Assembly (NCBI GenBank): GCA_003230635.1
Contig: QIFF01000084.1
Location: 1 to 5,658 of the forward strand
Source of the DNA: a bacterium
GTDB taxonomy: Bacteria; SZUA-182
Reading direction: 5' to 3'
DNA: 5,658 nt
Shown: positions 1 through 5,299 of the stretch, in pieces
Layout: the number at the start of each line of letters is the position of its first letter
How positions within the stretch are numbered: position 1 is the stretch's first letter
The notes under the pieces: generated by a model
What the model was told of the DNA's origin: nothing
Database searches by the model: none
What the model saw: only the letters and a program-made list of their open reading frames with translations
Position numbers and translations under genes: made by a program

Positions 1-805
1 CCGCTCCCAGGGCGCCGACCAATTCCTTGTTGCCCACCGCAAATCCCAGCCGCCAGCCGGTCATATTAAAGGTTTTGGACAAGGAATGGAATTCAATTCC
101 CACCTCCCTGCCTCCTTCTACCTCCAGCAGACTCAAGGGGCGATAGCCGTCATAGGCCATTTCTGCATAAGCCGCATCCTGGCAGACAATAATATTATGT
201 TTTTGGGCGAAATCAATCACTTTTTTCCAAAAAACCTCATCCGCAGTAGCCGCAGTAGGATTGTTGGGGTAATTCAAGAACATTAACTTGCAGTTAGTCA
301 AAAATTTTTCGTCAATTGCTTCTAAATCGGGCAGGAAATTGTTTTTCGCCAGCAGCGGCATTGGATGGGGAATACCCCCGGCCAGAATTGTGCTGGCCTG
401 ATAAACCGGATAGCCGGGATCGGGCACCAGAACCCCATTTCCAGGATTGACAAGGGCTAAGGGAAGGTGAGCAATCCCCTCCTTGGAACCAATCAGGGTG
501 ATGACTTCACTGGCGGGCTCAAGCTCTACCTGGTAACGGCGCTTGAACCAAGCGGCGGCCGCTTGTCTAAAATCAAGCATTCCCAGATAGGAGGGATAAT
601 GATGATTGGCCGGGTCGGCAGACGCTTGCTGGAGACGCTCAACAACCGGGGCCGGGGTGGGCAAATCCGGGTCCCCAACCCCCAGGTCAATAACATCCAC
701 TCCCCTGGCTAAAGCCTCCTGTTTGAGTTCATCCATGCGGGCAAAAAGATATGGCGGCAGGGCTTGCAAACGTTCAGCCCTTTTTATATTTATTCTGGTG
801 GTCAC
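1..805 (-). CDS. dapL: LL-diaminopimelate aminotransferase (DapL-type, class I/II PLP aminotransferase), N-terminal 268 residues, cut by window edge
   Basis: Predicted to transfer an amino group from glutamate to tetrahydrodipicolinate, giving LL-diaminopimelate in one cytoplasmic step of lysine and peptidoglycan precursor synthesis. The frame is open from a GTG at 805-803 to the edge; about 120-140 C-terminal residues of a usual ~390-410 are missing. Visible fold-type I landmarks: an N-terminal LQALPPYLF segment (14-22), DLGVGDPDLPTP (40-51), YPSYLG (70-75), NYPNNPT (178-184), the PLP-ring aspartate D210 in CQDAAYAEM, and the Schiff-base lysine K244 in SLSKTFNMTGWRLGF (241-255). The GTG start is supported by AAAGGA five bases upstream and by the N-terminal segment, which the next in-frame ATG (residue 24) would delete. 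Family membership as an aspartate/DAP aminotransferase is secure. The DapL assignment rests on remembered similarity to the DapL group; a generic aspartate aminotransferase is the alternative. Confidence 0.85.
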   Translation of the reverse strand, partial: MTTRINIKRAERLQALPPYLFARMDELKQEALARGVDVIDLGVGDPDLPTPAPVVERLQQASADPANHHYPSYLGMLDFRQAAAAWFKRRYQVELEPASEVITLIGSKEGIAHLPLALVNPGNGVLVPDPGYPVYQASTILAGGIPHPMPLLAKNNFLPDLEAIDEKFLTNCKLMFLNYPNNPTAATADEVFWKKVIDFAQKHNIIVCQDAAYAEMAYDGYRPLSLLEVEGGREVGIEFHSLSKTFNMTGWRLGFAVGNKELVGALGA

Positions 806-810
806 TATAG

Positions 811-816
811 TCCTTT
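811..816 (-). promoter_or_regulatory. Ribosome binding site fixing the GTG start of dapL
   Basis: On the minus strand the sequence reads AAAGGA, then five bases (CTATA), then GTG. This is the only purine-rich site correctly spaced from a candidate start, and it decides for the GTG at 805 over the internal ATG at residue 24. Confidence 0.7.
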
Positions 817-835
817 CTCTTTGGTTATTTGCTCT

Positions 836-893
836 CGTAGTGCAGGGCTTTAGCCCTGCTTGCAATTAAGCAGCCCTAAAAGGGCTGCACTAC
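836..893. repeat. Palindromic paired-hairpin element 1 (BIME/REP-like or MITE), with flanking 9-bp direct repeat
   Basis: The ends are a perfect 9-bp inverted repeat, GTAGTGCAG (837-845) and CTGCACTAC (885-893). Inside are two small hairpins: GCAGGGCT/AGCCCTGC (842-849 with 852-859, loop TT) and GCAGCCCT/AGGGCTGC (870-877 with 881-888, loop AAA). Read in its own direction, each hairpin has GTAG at its 5' foot, the hallmark tetranucleotide of REP sequences. The element is flanked by the direct repeat ATTTGCTCT at 827-835 and 894-902, so C836 is probably its first base. It lies 31 bp upstream of the dapL start. Confidence 0.8.
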
Positions 894-912
894 ATTTGCT
901 CTTGCAGCAACG

Positions 913-992
913 GTAGGTTGGGTTGAATGAAATGAAACCCAACAAAAATACGCCCTGATAATTGTTGGGTTTCGTCCCTCAACCCAACCTAC
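913..992. repeat. Palindromic paired-hairpin element 2 (BIME/REP-like), GTTGGGTT type
   Basis: A perfect 14-bp terminal inverted repeat, GTAGGTTGGGTTGA (913-926) and its complement (979-992), encloses two hairpins with the same stem, GTTGGGTT/AACCCAAC: 917-924 with 936-943 (11-nt loop), and 964-971 with 981-988 (9-nt loop). GTAG stands at the 5' foot of each hairpin in its own orientation. The GTTGGGTTTCG...CAACCCAACCTAC wording is one I recall from dispersed repeats in many bacteria. No target duplication is visible. Confidence 0.8.
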
Positions 993-1003
993 ACATCACT
1001 TTC

Positions 1004-1057
1004 TGGAGTAGGGGCTTTAGCCCCGTGAAAAGACACGAGCCTAAAGGCTCTACTCCA
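1004..1057. repeat. Palindromic paired-hairpin element 3 (BIME/REP-like), GGAG type
   Basis: An 8-bp terminal inverted repeat, TGGAGTAG (1004-1011) and CTACTCCA (1050-1057), encloses two hairpins: GGGGCT/AGCCCC (1011-1016 with 1019-1024) and GAGCCT/AGGCTC (1037-1042 with 1045-1050). Here the 5' foot is GGAG, the other tetranucleotide seen in REP families. The hairpin tips share a CTTTAG-type core with element 1, which suggests relationship between the two. The inverted repeat continues outward through ACTTT on both sides with a 2-nt offset. Confidence 0.75.
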
Positions 1058-1079
1058 AAGTACACAAAGAGTTCACAAG

Positions 1080-1108
1080 ATAATATCCTGGGGTTAATGG
1101 TTGCTCAA
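1080..1108 (-). promoter_or_regulatory. Candidate sigma70-like promoter for dapL
   Basis: Minus strand TTGAGC (1108-1103, 4 of 6 to TTGACA), a 17-bp spacer, then TATTAT (1085-1080, 5 of 6 to TATAAT). The -35 box overlaps the TGA stop of the endonuclease gene. If used, transcription would start near 1073 and the dapL mRNA would carry a leader of roughly 265 nt containing all three palindromic elements. Sequence match only. Confidence 0.35.
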
Positions 1109-2208
1109 CGATATTCAATTTGCAAATCTTTTTCGGAATATCCAAATTCAGCTAATAATTTACTCCAAACCTTTGACATGTTGGCCTTATTTATTTTTGT
1201 ATCTACATATATACCCGATTTCCCCACGGGTTTTGCCTCTGCTAATTCGCGCTTATTGTAAGAAAAACGATGAGTAAATTGTGACCGTGGTCTCTCTAAC
1301 CTTAGTGCTACTTTTCGGAATTTATCCCCATCTTCTTCGTAAATTATTTCACATACCTTTACTAATATTTCATACAAATTTCTTACATCGTAGGATCTGC
1401 CTTGAAAACTAAAACGCCGAGGTTTTATAAAAGTTTTCCCTGGTCTTTTTCCTCTGGGGGAAGGTTCAGGTGTAGATTTTATCCCTCTAACATATGAAGG
1501 GGTTTCCTTAGATTGTGTCTCACCGGCTACACAGAATCTGTCTTTATTGCTTGAAAGAAACTGTGCTATCATTTTATTATCCGCCTTGTATCCGCACAGT
1601 TTTTCGGTTGTTTCATTAATCAATTCAACCAACAACTCATCAGGTTCAGTAATGATTTTGTTCCAGGCCTTTGGTATGGTTTCTTGCAAGATATTTTGCT
1701 TTTGTTGGCTCTTGTAAATTGCCTCAGCATTTTCAATTGCCTTTCCAGTAGCTACATTCTCTTTAGCCAGAAAATCAATGAACTTATAAGCAATCCCTTC
1801 AGCCTCTTGTTGGTAAATATCAATGGTGTAAAACTTTCTTCGTTCCCAACTCCCCTCACGTAAAGGAAGATAGAACCCCCAGGTTACCCCATTTGTCAGA
1901 ATGGCAAGTTTGACACCTTCCTGAAAAGAATACCCCAGCAACTGTTCTTGATGTTTAGAGTTTTCTAATTCTTCATTTACCCTTTTGGCTTCTAGGAACA
2001 CCTTATTGCTATTGTTTGTTCTCAGAGAACAATCAACTCTCTTGCCACCTACTGAATATTCAAGCCATACTTCATCCCTTTTGTAAGTGCTCCAACCAAG
2101 CAAAGATAACAAGTTCAAAATAATCTGCTTTGTTGCCGCTTCGTCAAAAGAACTTATGCTGCTGTCTGTTTTGAGATTTTCAATAAAAGCCACTAATTGT
2201 TCTTTCAT
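1105..2208 (-). CDS. Predicted PD-(D/E)XK restriction-type endonuclease, HsdR N-terminal domain family, solitary
   Basis: 367 residues. The N-terminal half (about 20-150) looks like the HsdR_N-type nuclease fold of predicted type IV restriction endonucleases: E23 in DEAATKQ, then the LLSLLGW helix (34-39), VDCSL with D59, FLEAKR with E73 and K75, and the HQEQLLGY...LAILTNGVTWGFY stretch (86-113). D59, E73 and K75 would bind Mg2+ and cleave DNA. No helicase or ATPase motif is present, so it is not a full HsdR. A helical middle (150-230) and a charged linker (about 231-265, rich in P, K and R) lead to a compact C-terminal domain (266-367) that I recall as recurrent in this family and guess to be for DNA recognition. 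The ATG has GGAGGAGA five bases upstream. No methylase or specificity gene is adjacent. It is AT-richer than hisG (15 of 60 G/C at 1321-1380 against 27 of 60 at 2701-2760) and bracketed by repeats, which hints at acquisition. Nuclease fold fairly sure; biological role inferred. Confidence 0.75.
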   Translation of the reverse strand: MKEQLVAFIENLKTDSSISSFDEAATKQIILNLLSLLGWSTYKRDEVWLEYSVGGKRVDCSLRTNNSNKVFLEAKRVNEELENSKHQEQLLGYSFQEGVKLAILTNGVTWGFYLPLREGSWERRKFYTIDIYQQEAEGIAYKFIDFLAKENVATGKAIENAEAIYKSQQKQNILQETIPKAWNKIITEPDELLVELINETTEKLCGYKADNKMIAQFLSSNKDRFCVAGETQSKETPSYVRGIKSTPEPSPRGKRPGKTFIKPRRFSFQGRSYDVRNLYEILVKVCEIIYEEDGDKFRKVALRLERPRSQFTHRFSYNKRELAEAKPVGKSGIYVDTKINKANMSKVWSKLLAEFGYSEKDLQIEYR

Positions 2209-2213
2209 TGCAA

Positions 2214-2221
2214 TCTCCTCC
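2214..2221 (-). promoter_or_regulatory. Strong ribosome binding site of the endonuclease gene
   Basis: Minus strand GGAGGAGA, five bases before the ATG at 2208. It abuts the 10-bp periodic element at 2221-2250, sharing one base. So the element sits directly upstream of the translation signal without breaking it. Confidence 0.7.
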
Positions 2222-2250
2222 GTGTTTATCGGTGTCCATCTGTGGTTAAC
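2221..2250. repeat. Short interspersed element of three 10-bp units (GTG-type)
   Basis: On the plus strand three 10-mers run in register: CGTGTTTATC, GGTGTCCATC and TGTGGTTAAC, consensus roughly nGTGTnnATC, the third diverged. I recall very similar strings (variants of CGTGT.TATC.GTGT.CATCTGTGGTT) as dispersed intergenic repeats in unrelated environmental bacteria. It fills most of the 51-nt gap between hisG and the endonuclease gene. No function can be read from it. Confidence 0.6.
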
Positions 2251-2259
2251 CCTCTCTAC

Positions 2260-3132
2260 CTACCAAATGACCTTACTCAAAGGGTATTCCACAATGCCGG
2301 TGGCGCCGGCCTTTTTCAGGGCGGGGATTATGTCCCGCACTACTTTTTCGTCCATAATGGTATCCACGTCCACCCAGTTTTTATCGTAAAGGGTGGAGAT
2401 AGTGGGGGTTTGCATGGCCGGCAGAACTTTCAAGACCGCATCCAGCTTGCTTTTCTCCACATTCATTTTCAAGCCCACTTTTTGCTCGGCCAGAATGGCC
2501 CCTTGCAGCAGCAGGGCCAGGTTTTCTATTTTTTCCCTTTTCCAGATGTCCTCCCAGGCCGCTTTATTGGCAATCAGTTTGGTGCGCGACTCCAGGATTG
2601 TTTCCACAATGCGCAGGTTATTGGCGCGTAGTGAACTGCCGGTTTCGGTCAACTCTACAATGGCGTCCGCCAGGCGCGGGGGTTTGACCTCGGTGGCTCC
2701 CCAGGAAAAATCAATGTGGGCGGTAATATTTCTTTCCGCCAAATAGCGCTTGGTGAAACCAACCAATTCAGTGGCGATGCGTTTGCCCTCCAGGTCTTCC
2801 ACCTTTTGAATAGGGGAGTCCTGGGGCACGGCGACTACCCAGCGTACCGGTCTAAATCCTTCCTTGGCATAATTCAAGTCCGCCACTTCCACTACGTCAG
2901 CCCCTTGCTCCACAATCCAGTCCTTGCCGGTCAATCCGGCGTCCAGAATCCCGTCCTGAACATAAATGGCCATCTCCTGGGCGCGAATAAGCATGGCCTC
3001 TATTTCGTCGTCATCTACTGTGGGGTAGTAAGAGCGGCTGCCCACGGTAATTTTATACCCCGCCTTTTTGAACATCTTGATTGTCGCTTCTTGCAGGCTG
3101 CCCTTGGGAAGCCCTAGTCTTAATTTTCCCAA
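2260..3132 (-). CDS. hisG: ATP phosphoribosyltransferase, long form with C-terminal regulatory domain
   Basis: Condenses ATP and PRPP to phosphoribosyl-ATP, the first and feedback-controlled step of histidine synthesis, in the cytoplasm. At 290 residues it is the long HisG form, which needs no HisZ partner. Visible landmarks: [10 protein letters not shown] (4-13), the ligand-binding GLTGKDW (66-72), and the PRPP-binding signature [18 protein letters not shown] (156-173). The ACT-like HisG_C domain, which binds histidine in this family, covers about 216-290. The start is TTG at 3132, read from AAGGAGA with a 6-nt gap; no upstream ATG exists in frame, and [10 protein letters not shown] is the normal N-terminus. 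No other his gene is present, so hisG is detached from any his operon here. It lies 94 nt after mltG and 51 nt before the endonuclease gene, in the same direction. Confidence 0.97.
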   Translation of the reverse strand: MGKLRLGLPKGSLQEATIKMFKKAGYKITVGSRSYYPTVDDDEIEAMLIRAQEMAIYVQDGILDAGLTGKDWIVEQGADVVEVADLNYAKEGFRPVRWVVAVPQDSPIQKVEDLEGKRIATELVGFTKRYLAERNITAHIDFSWGATEVKPPRLADAIVELTETGSSLRANNLRIVETILESRTKLIANKAAWEDIWKREKIENLALLLQGAILAEQKVGLKMNVEKSKLDAVLKVLPAMQTPTISTLYDKNWVDVDTIMDEKVVRDIIPALKKAGATGIVEYPLSKVIW

Positions 3133-3138
3133 TTTAAA

Positions 3139-3145
3139 TCTCCTT
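3139..3145 (-). promoter_or_regulatory. Ribosome binding site fixing the TTG start of hisG
   Basis: Minus strand AAGGAGA, then TTTAAA, then TTG. The near-ideal Shine-Dalgarno sequence and 6-nt spacing support the rare TTG start, which also gives the canonical HisG N-terminus. Confidence 0.8.
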
Positions 3146-3154
3146 GTAAAAACA

Positions 3155-3227
3155 GTTGTCAGTCATCCGTCGTCAGTCGACTGCCGACAGCCTTTTGGTT
3201 ATTGACTGATGACTGACGACTGGCGAC
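3155..3227. repeat. Head-to-head arrays of 7-bp units (GTCGTCA/GTCATCA type)
   Basis: Plus strand 3155-3189 divides into five 7-mers: GTTGTCA, GTCATCC, GTCGTCA, GTCGACT and GCCGACA. After a 10-bp spacer (3190-3199), minus strand 3227-3200 divides into four: GTCGCCA, GTCGTCA, GTCATCA and GTCAATA. The two arrays therefore face each other and pair in more than one register: GTCGTCAGTC (3169-3178 with 3211-3220) or GTCAGTCATC (3158-3167 with 3208-3217). The outermost minus-strand unit overlaps the TAG stop of mltG. In the mRNA the second pairing is followed by AACTGTTTTT, so a weak terminator or attenuator between mltG and hisG is possible. Confidence 0.7.
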
Positions 3228-4258
3228 TAATTTTTTCTTTTCCTTCGTTTTTGATACTTATAGACTGCCTGGTTGTGTTCTTTTAAGCTATTGGAGAACT
3301 TGTGTGTTCCGTCGTTGCGGGAAACGAAATAGATATAATCAGTGTCCGCCGGATAAAGCGCCGCCAGCAGGGAGGCCTTACCCGGGCTGGCAATCGGCCC
3401 CGGCGGCAGCCCCTTGTAGCGATAGGTGTTATAGGGCGAATCCAGTTGCAAATCCTGTCGCCGTATGTTGCCGTCAAAGCTTCCTGATTGCTCCAGGGCA
3501 TAAATTACCGTGGGGTCGCATTGCAGGCGAGTGCCCTGTTTGAGGCGGTTGTGATAAACCGAGGCAATCAGGGGACGTTCCGTTTCATTAGCGGTTTCTT
3601 TTTCAATCAAAGAAGCCAGGGCGACAATCTGGTGGCGCCCAAATCCCAGTTTTGCCGCCTGCTGTCGATAACTTTCATTGAAAACCTGCTTAAAACGCCC
3701 CAGCATGGCCCGGATTATAGCCTCTGCCGAGCTGCCGCGGGCAAAGTGATAGGTGTCGGGAAAAAGATAGCCCTCCAAACCAACGGCTTCTGTCCCTAAT
3801 AAACTTTCGGCCAGCGCTGGATTGCTGGCGGCCTCAATAAATTCCTGGGCTGAAGCTAGCTTATGTCCCTCCAGCAAGCCGGCAATCTGGCGCAGCGAAT
3901 AGCCTTCAGGAATAGTTATTTTGTGCAGGTGAACTTTGCCCTGCTGCAAAACATCGAAAATCTGCCAGGGAGATAGATTGCTCTTGAGCCGATATTCCCC
4001 GGCCTTCATCCCCCCTCCCTTGAGCCTAGCCAGAAGGGTAAAAAGCCTGGCCGAGGGGATTAAGCCCTTTTGGGCCAGGAACTGGCTGATCCGGCCACTT
4101 CCCCAACCGGATTTAATTTGCACCAACTGGGGTTTATCCGCCAGGGGGGTTGGAGTTCTTAGGAGGGTATAAGAATGAGTAAGCGCACCCACCACCAGCG
4201 TAGCTACCAATAAAAAGAGGAAAGGGATATTTACATATCCCTTTTTCGCTCCTCCCAT
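3227..4258 (-). CDS. mltG: Endolytic murein transglycosylase MltG (YceG family)
   Basis: Cuts nascent peptidoglycan strands at the inner-membrane surface and is thought to set glycan chain length. The 343 residues show a short cytoplasmic N-terminus, one membrane segment (about 11-29), a LysM-like region (about 45-108), and the YceG catalytic domain. Conserved pieces are IPEGYSL (116-122), LEGYLFPDTY (161-170), LASLIEKET (214-222) with the catalytic glutamate E219, SVYHNRL (233-239), SPYNTYRYKGLPPGPI (274-289) and FVSRNDGTHKFSNSLKEHN (311-329). Length is normal. The ATG has GGGAGA seven bases upstream and its own likely promoter (4290-4318). It is commonly a housekeeping gene. The C-terminus ends in a very basic tail (KYQKRRKRKN) whose stop codon falls inside the downstream heptamer repeat, so the tail may be partly repeat-shaped. 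A 10-bp inverted repeat covers codons 5-13. Confidence 0.96.
   Translation of the reverse strand: MGGAKKGYVNIPFLFLLVATLVVGALTHSYTLLRTPTPLADKPQLVQIKSGWGSGRISQFLAQKGLIPSARLFTLLARLKGGGMKAGEYRLKSNLSPWQIFDVLQQGKVHLHKITIPEGYSLRQIAGLLEGHKLASAQEFIEAASNPALAESLLGTEAVGLEGYLFPDTYHFARGSSAEAIIRAMLGRFKQVFNESYRQQAAKLGFGRHQIVALASLIEKETANETERPLIASVYHNRLKQGTRLQCDPTVIYALEQSGSFDGNIRRQDLQLDSPYNTYRYKGLPPGPIASPGKASLLAALYPADTDYIYFVSRNDGTHKFSNSLKEHNQAVYKYQKRRKRKN
4221..4244. repeat. Perfect 10-bp inverted repeat inside the first codons of mltG
   Basis: AAAGGGATAT (4221-4230), loop TTAC, ATATCCCTTT (4235-4244). It covers codons 5-13 of mltG, encoding KKGYVNIPF just before the membrane segment. In mRNA it could form a stable hairpin about 12 nt after the start codon. 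It could also be a palindromic protein-binding site, or chance in a codon stretch rich in A and T. Confidence 0.55.
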
Positions 4259-4289
4259 AGTTTAATCTCCCAGCGCCAGAACTGTCCTA

Positions 4290-4318
4290 AGCATAGCATG
4301 GAAAAGCGGTTGCGTCAA
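4290..4318 (-). promoter_or_regulatory. Sigma70-like promoter for mltG (extended -10)
   Basis: Minus strand TTGACG (4318-4313, 5 of 6 to TTGACA), a 17-bp spacer, then TATGCT (4295-4290, 4 of 6), with TGC just before it forming an extended -10. Predicted start near 4283, a leader of about 25 nt, and the GGGAGA ribosome site at 4266-4271. It lies between the MITE-like element and mltG, so mltG can be expressed independently of tonB, and probably the downstream hisG too. Confidence 0.6.
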
Positions 4319-4323
4319 CCAAT

Positions 4324-4459
4324 GGGCACCTTGAAAAATTAGGATTTTCGTTCAAGATCAAGGCACTTAATTTAACCGCAGGCATATGTTGATATTCCGA
4401 GGCTTAAATTTTGAGCATAACGCAGATATTGGGCGAAAAGGCCATTTTTCAAGGTGCCC
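4324..4459. mobile_element. MITE-like element, 136 bp, with perfect 16-bp terminal inverted repeats
   Basis: GGGCACCTTGAAAAAT at 4324-4339 is exactly complementary to 4444-4459. A second matching block, TTTTCG at 4345-4350 against CGAAAA at 4434-4439, lies just inside with a 1-nt offset, so the arms extend to about 27 nt. The interior has no significant ORF. It starts 3 bp after the tonB stop and ends 5 bp before the mltG -35 box. No clear direct target duplication is seen, though an imperfect inverted AACC/GGTT lies just outside. A non-autonomous transposon derivative is the likeliest reading; an mRNA-end stem-loop is the alternative. Confidence 0.65.
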
Positions 4460-4462
4460 AGG

Positions 4463-5248
4463 TTACTTTTCCAGGACGAAGGAGATAGCCAGCTTTACCC
4501 ACAGTTCGTTTTTTTTCAGGCTGGCCGGCAGGGGCTGGAAGGGGCTGGCTTGCTTAATGGTGTTGATGGCGGCCCGGTTCAGAAGCGGGTACTGGGAGGC
4601 GTTTGCCAATTTAACGTCTTTTAATCCGCCGTCTTTTGAGAGCAGGAAACGAAGGCAAATGACTCCTTCCTGCCCCCTTTTTAGGGCATTCGGGGGGTAA
4701 ATTTTAGCCGCCAGGATTTTACTTCGGATTGCCTTTTGGTAGGTCAGCAGCTCGTTGGTGGGCCTTTGGTTTGGCAGCGTTCTGGCCTGTTTTTGGAGGA
4801 GGGGAGGGGTGCTCAAGCCAGCTCTGGTTGGGAGAGGGTTCGAGTAGAGCAGGGTTATTTCTTCCCGCTGGGATTGGGGAAGAGGCTGGGCAATTGTGCG
4901 TTCATAAGCCGCCGGCCGGGCAAGGTTGGTTTTTGGCTTTGGGGAGAAGGGTCTTTTTCTACTTGCGCTAGGGATGGTGTTGATAGCAAGAGGTCTTGAA
5001 GTTAGGGTGTTTATTAGGTTACCCGCCGGGTTCAGCCGGGGCTTGAAATGAGAATGTCTTTGCCGCTTGACTGTTTCCAGTGGGATATGTTCTACCTTGG
5101 GAGCAACCAGATTGACCAGATATATCTCGTCCCGCTGATTGTTGATAATTTGCGGGGAGGGGACAAATTGGGTCAGCGCCAAGACCAGTACGCTGTGAAT
5201 GCTCAAGGAAATTGCCGCTGCCGGCATATTTATTCTACCACCGAGCAT
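4463..5248 (-). CDS. tonB: TonB-family energy transducer
   Basis: Couples the inner-membrane proton gradient (through ExbB/ExbD) to outer-membrane receptors. From the ATG at 5248 it has 261 residues: a membrane anchor (about 9-28) containing S14 and H18, which match the SxxxH pattern of TonB anchors; a long basic, proline-bearing periplasmic linker (about 45-160) rich in R, K, P, N and Q; and a TonB C-terminal domain (about 166-261) with YPPNA (184-188), EGVICLRFLLSKDGGLKDV (194-212) and PFQPLP (236-241). The frame stays open upstream to a GTG at 5323 overlapping the receptor gene, but that extension would translate the intergenic hairpin and add 25 atypical residues. The ATG has GAGG six bases upstream, so I chose it. 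It directly follows a receptor gene, so the two are probably co-transcribed. No exbB or exbD is in the window. Confidence 0.92.
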   Translation of the reverse strand: MLGGRINMPAAAISLSIHSVLVLALTQFVPSPQIINNQRDEIYLVNLVAPKVEHIPLETVKRQRHSHFKPRLNPAGNLINTLTSRPLAINTIPSASRKRPFSPKPKTNLARPAAYERTIAQPLPQSQREEITLLYSNPLPTRAGLSTPPLLQKQARTLPNQRPTNELLTYQKAIRSKILAAKIYPPNALKRGQEGVICLRFLLSKDGGLKDVKLANASQYPLLNRAAINTIKQASPFQPLPASLKKNELWVKLAISFVLEK

Positions 5249-5251
5249 AAT

Positions 5252-5258
5252 TTTCCTC
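5252..5258 (-). promoter_or_regulatory. Ribosome binding site deciding the tonB start
   Basis: Minus strand GAGGAAA, with the GAGG core six bases before the ATG at 5248. It supports this start over the upstream GTG at 5323, and over the ATG seven codons further in, which has a poorer site. Confidence 0.65.
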
Positions 5259-5266
5259 GCAAAACT

Positions 5267-5299
5267 GGGGATACCTGCGCATGTATCACAGGTATCCCC
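5267..5299. repeat. Perfect 11-bp-stem hairpin between receptor gene and tonB
   Basis: GGGGATACCTG (5267-5277) and CAGGTATCCCC (5289-5299) flank an 11-nt loop. The hairpin starts 11 nt after the receptor stop and ends 8 nt before the tonB ribosome site. On the transcribed strand it is followed by AGTTTTG, only four Ts, so it is at best a weak intrinsic terminator. Likely roles are partial termination, mRNA stabilisation that sets the receptor-to-TonB ratio, or an operator. No known riboswitch core is visible. Confidence 0.6.

Noticed and set aside
86..712. Plus-strand open frames opposite dapL
   Set aside because: They lie antisense to a well-conserved aminotransferase frame, and their translations show no family features.
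1105..2208. Complete type I restriction HsdR subunit
   Set aside because: At 367 residues there is no room for the helicase domains, no Walker A or DEAD-box motif is seen, and no hsdM or hsdS lies adjacent.
2087..3117. Plus-strand open frames opposite hisG and the start of the endonuclease gene
   Set aside because: They are antisense to HisG, which has full family motifs and a good ribosome site.
3155..3227. CRISPR array from the GTCAGTC repeats
   Set aside because: Units are 7 bp with no spacers between them and two opposing orientations, unlike CRISPR repeats.
4324..4459. Intrinsic terminator of tonB
   Set aside because: The two arms are separated by about 104 nt and no T-tract follows the downstream arm, so a classic terminator does not fit.
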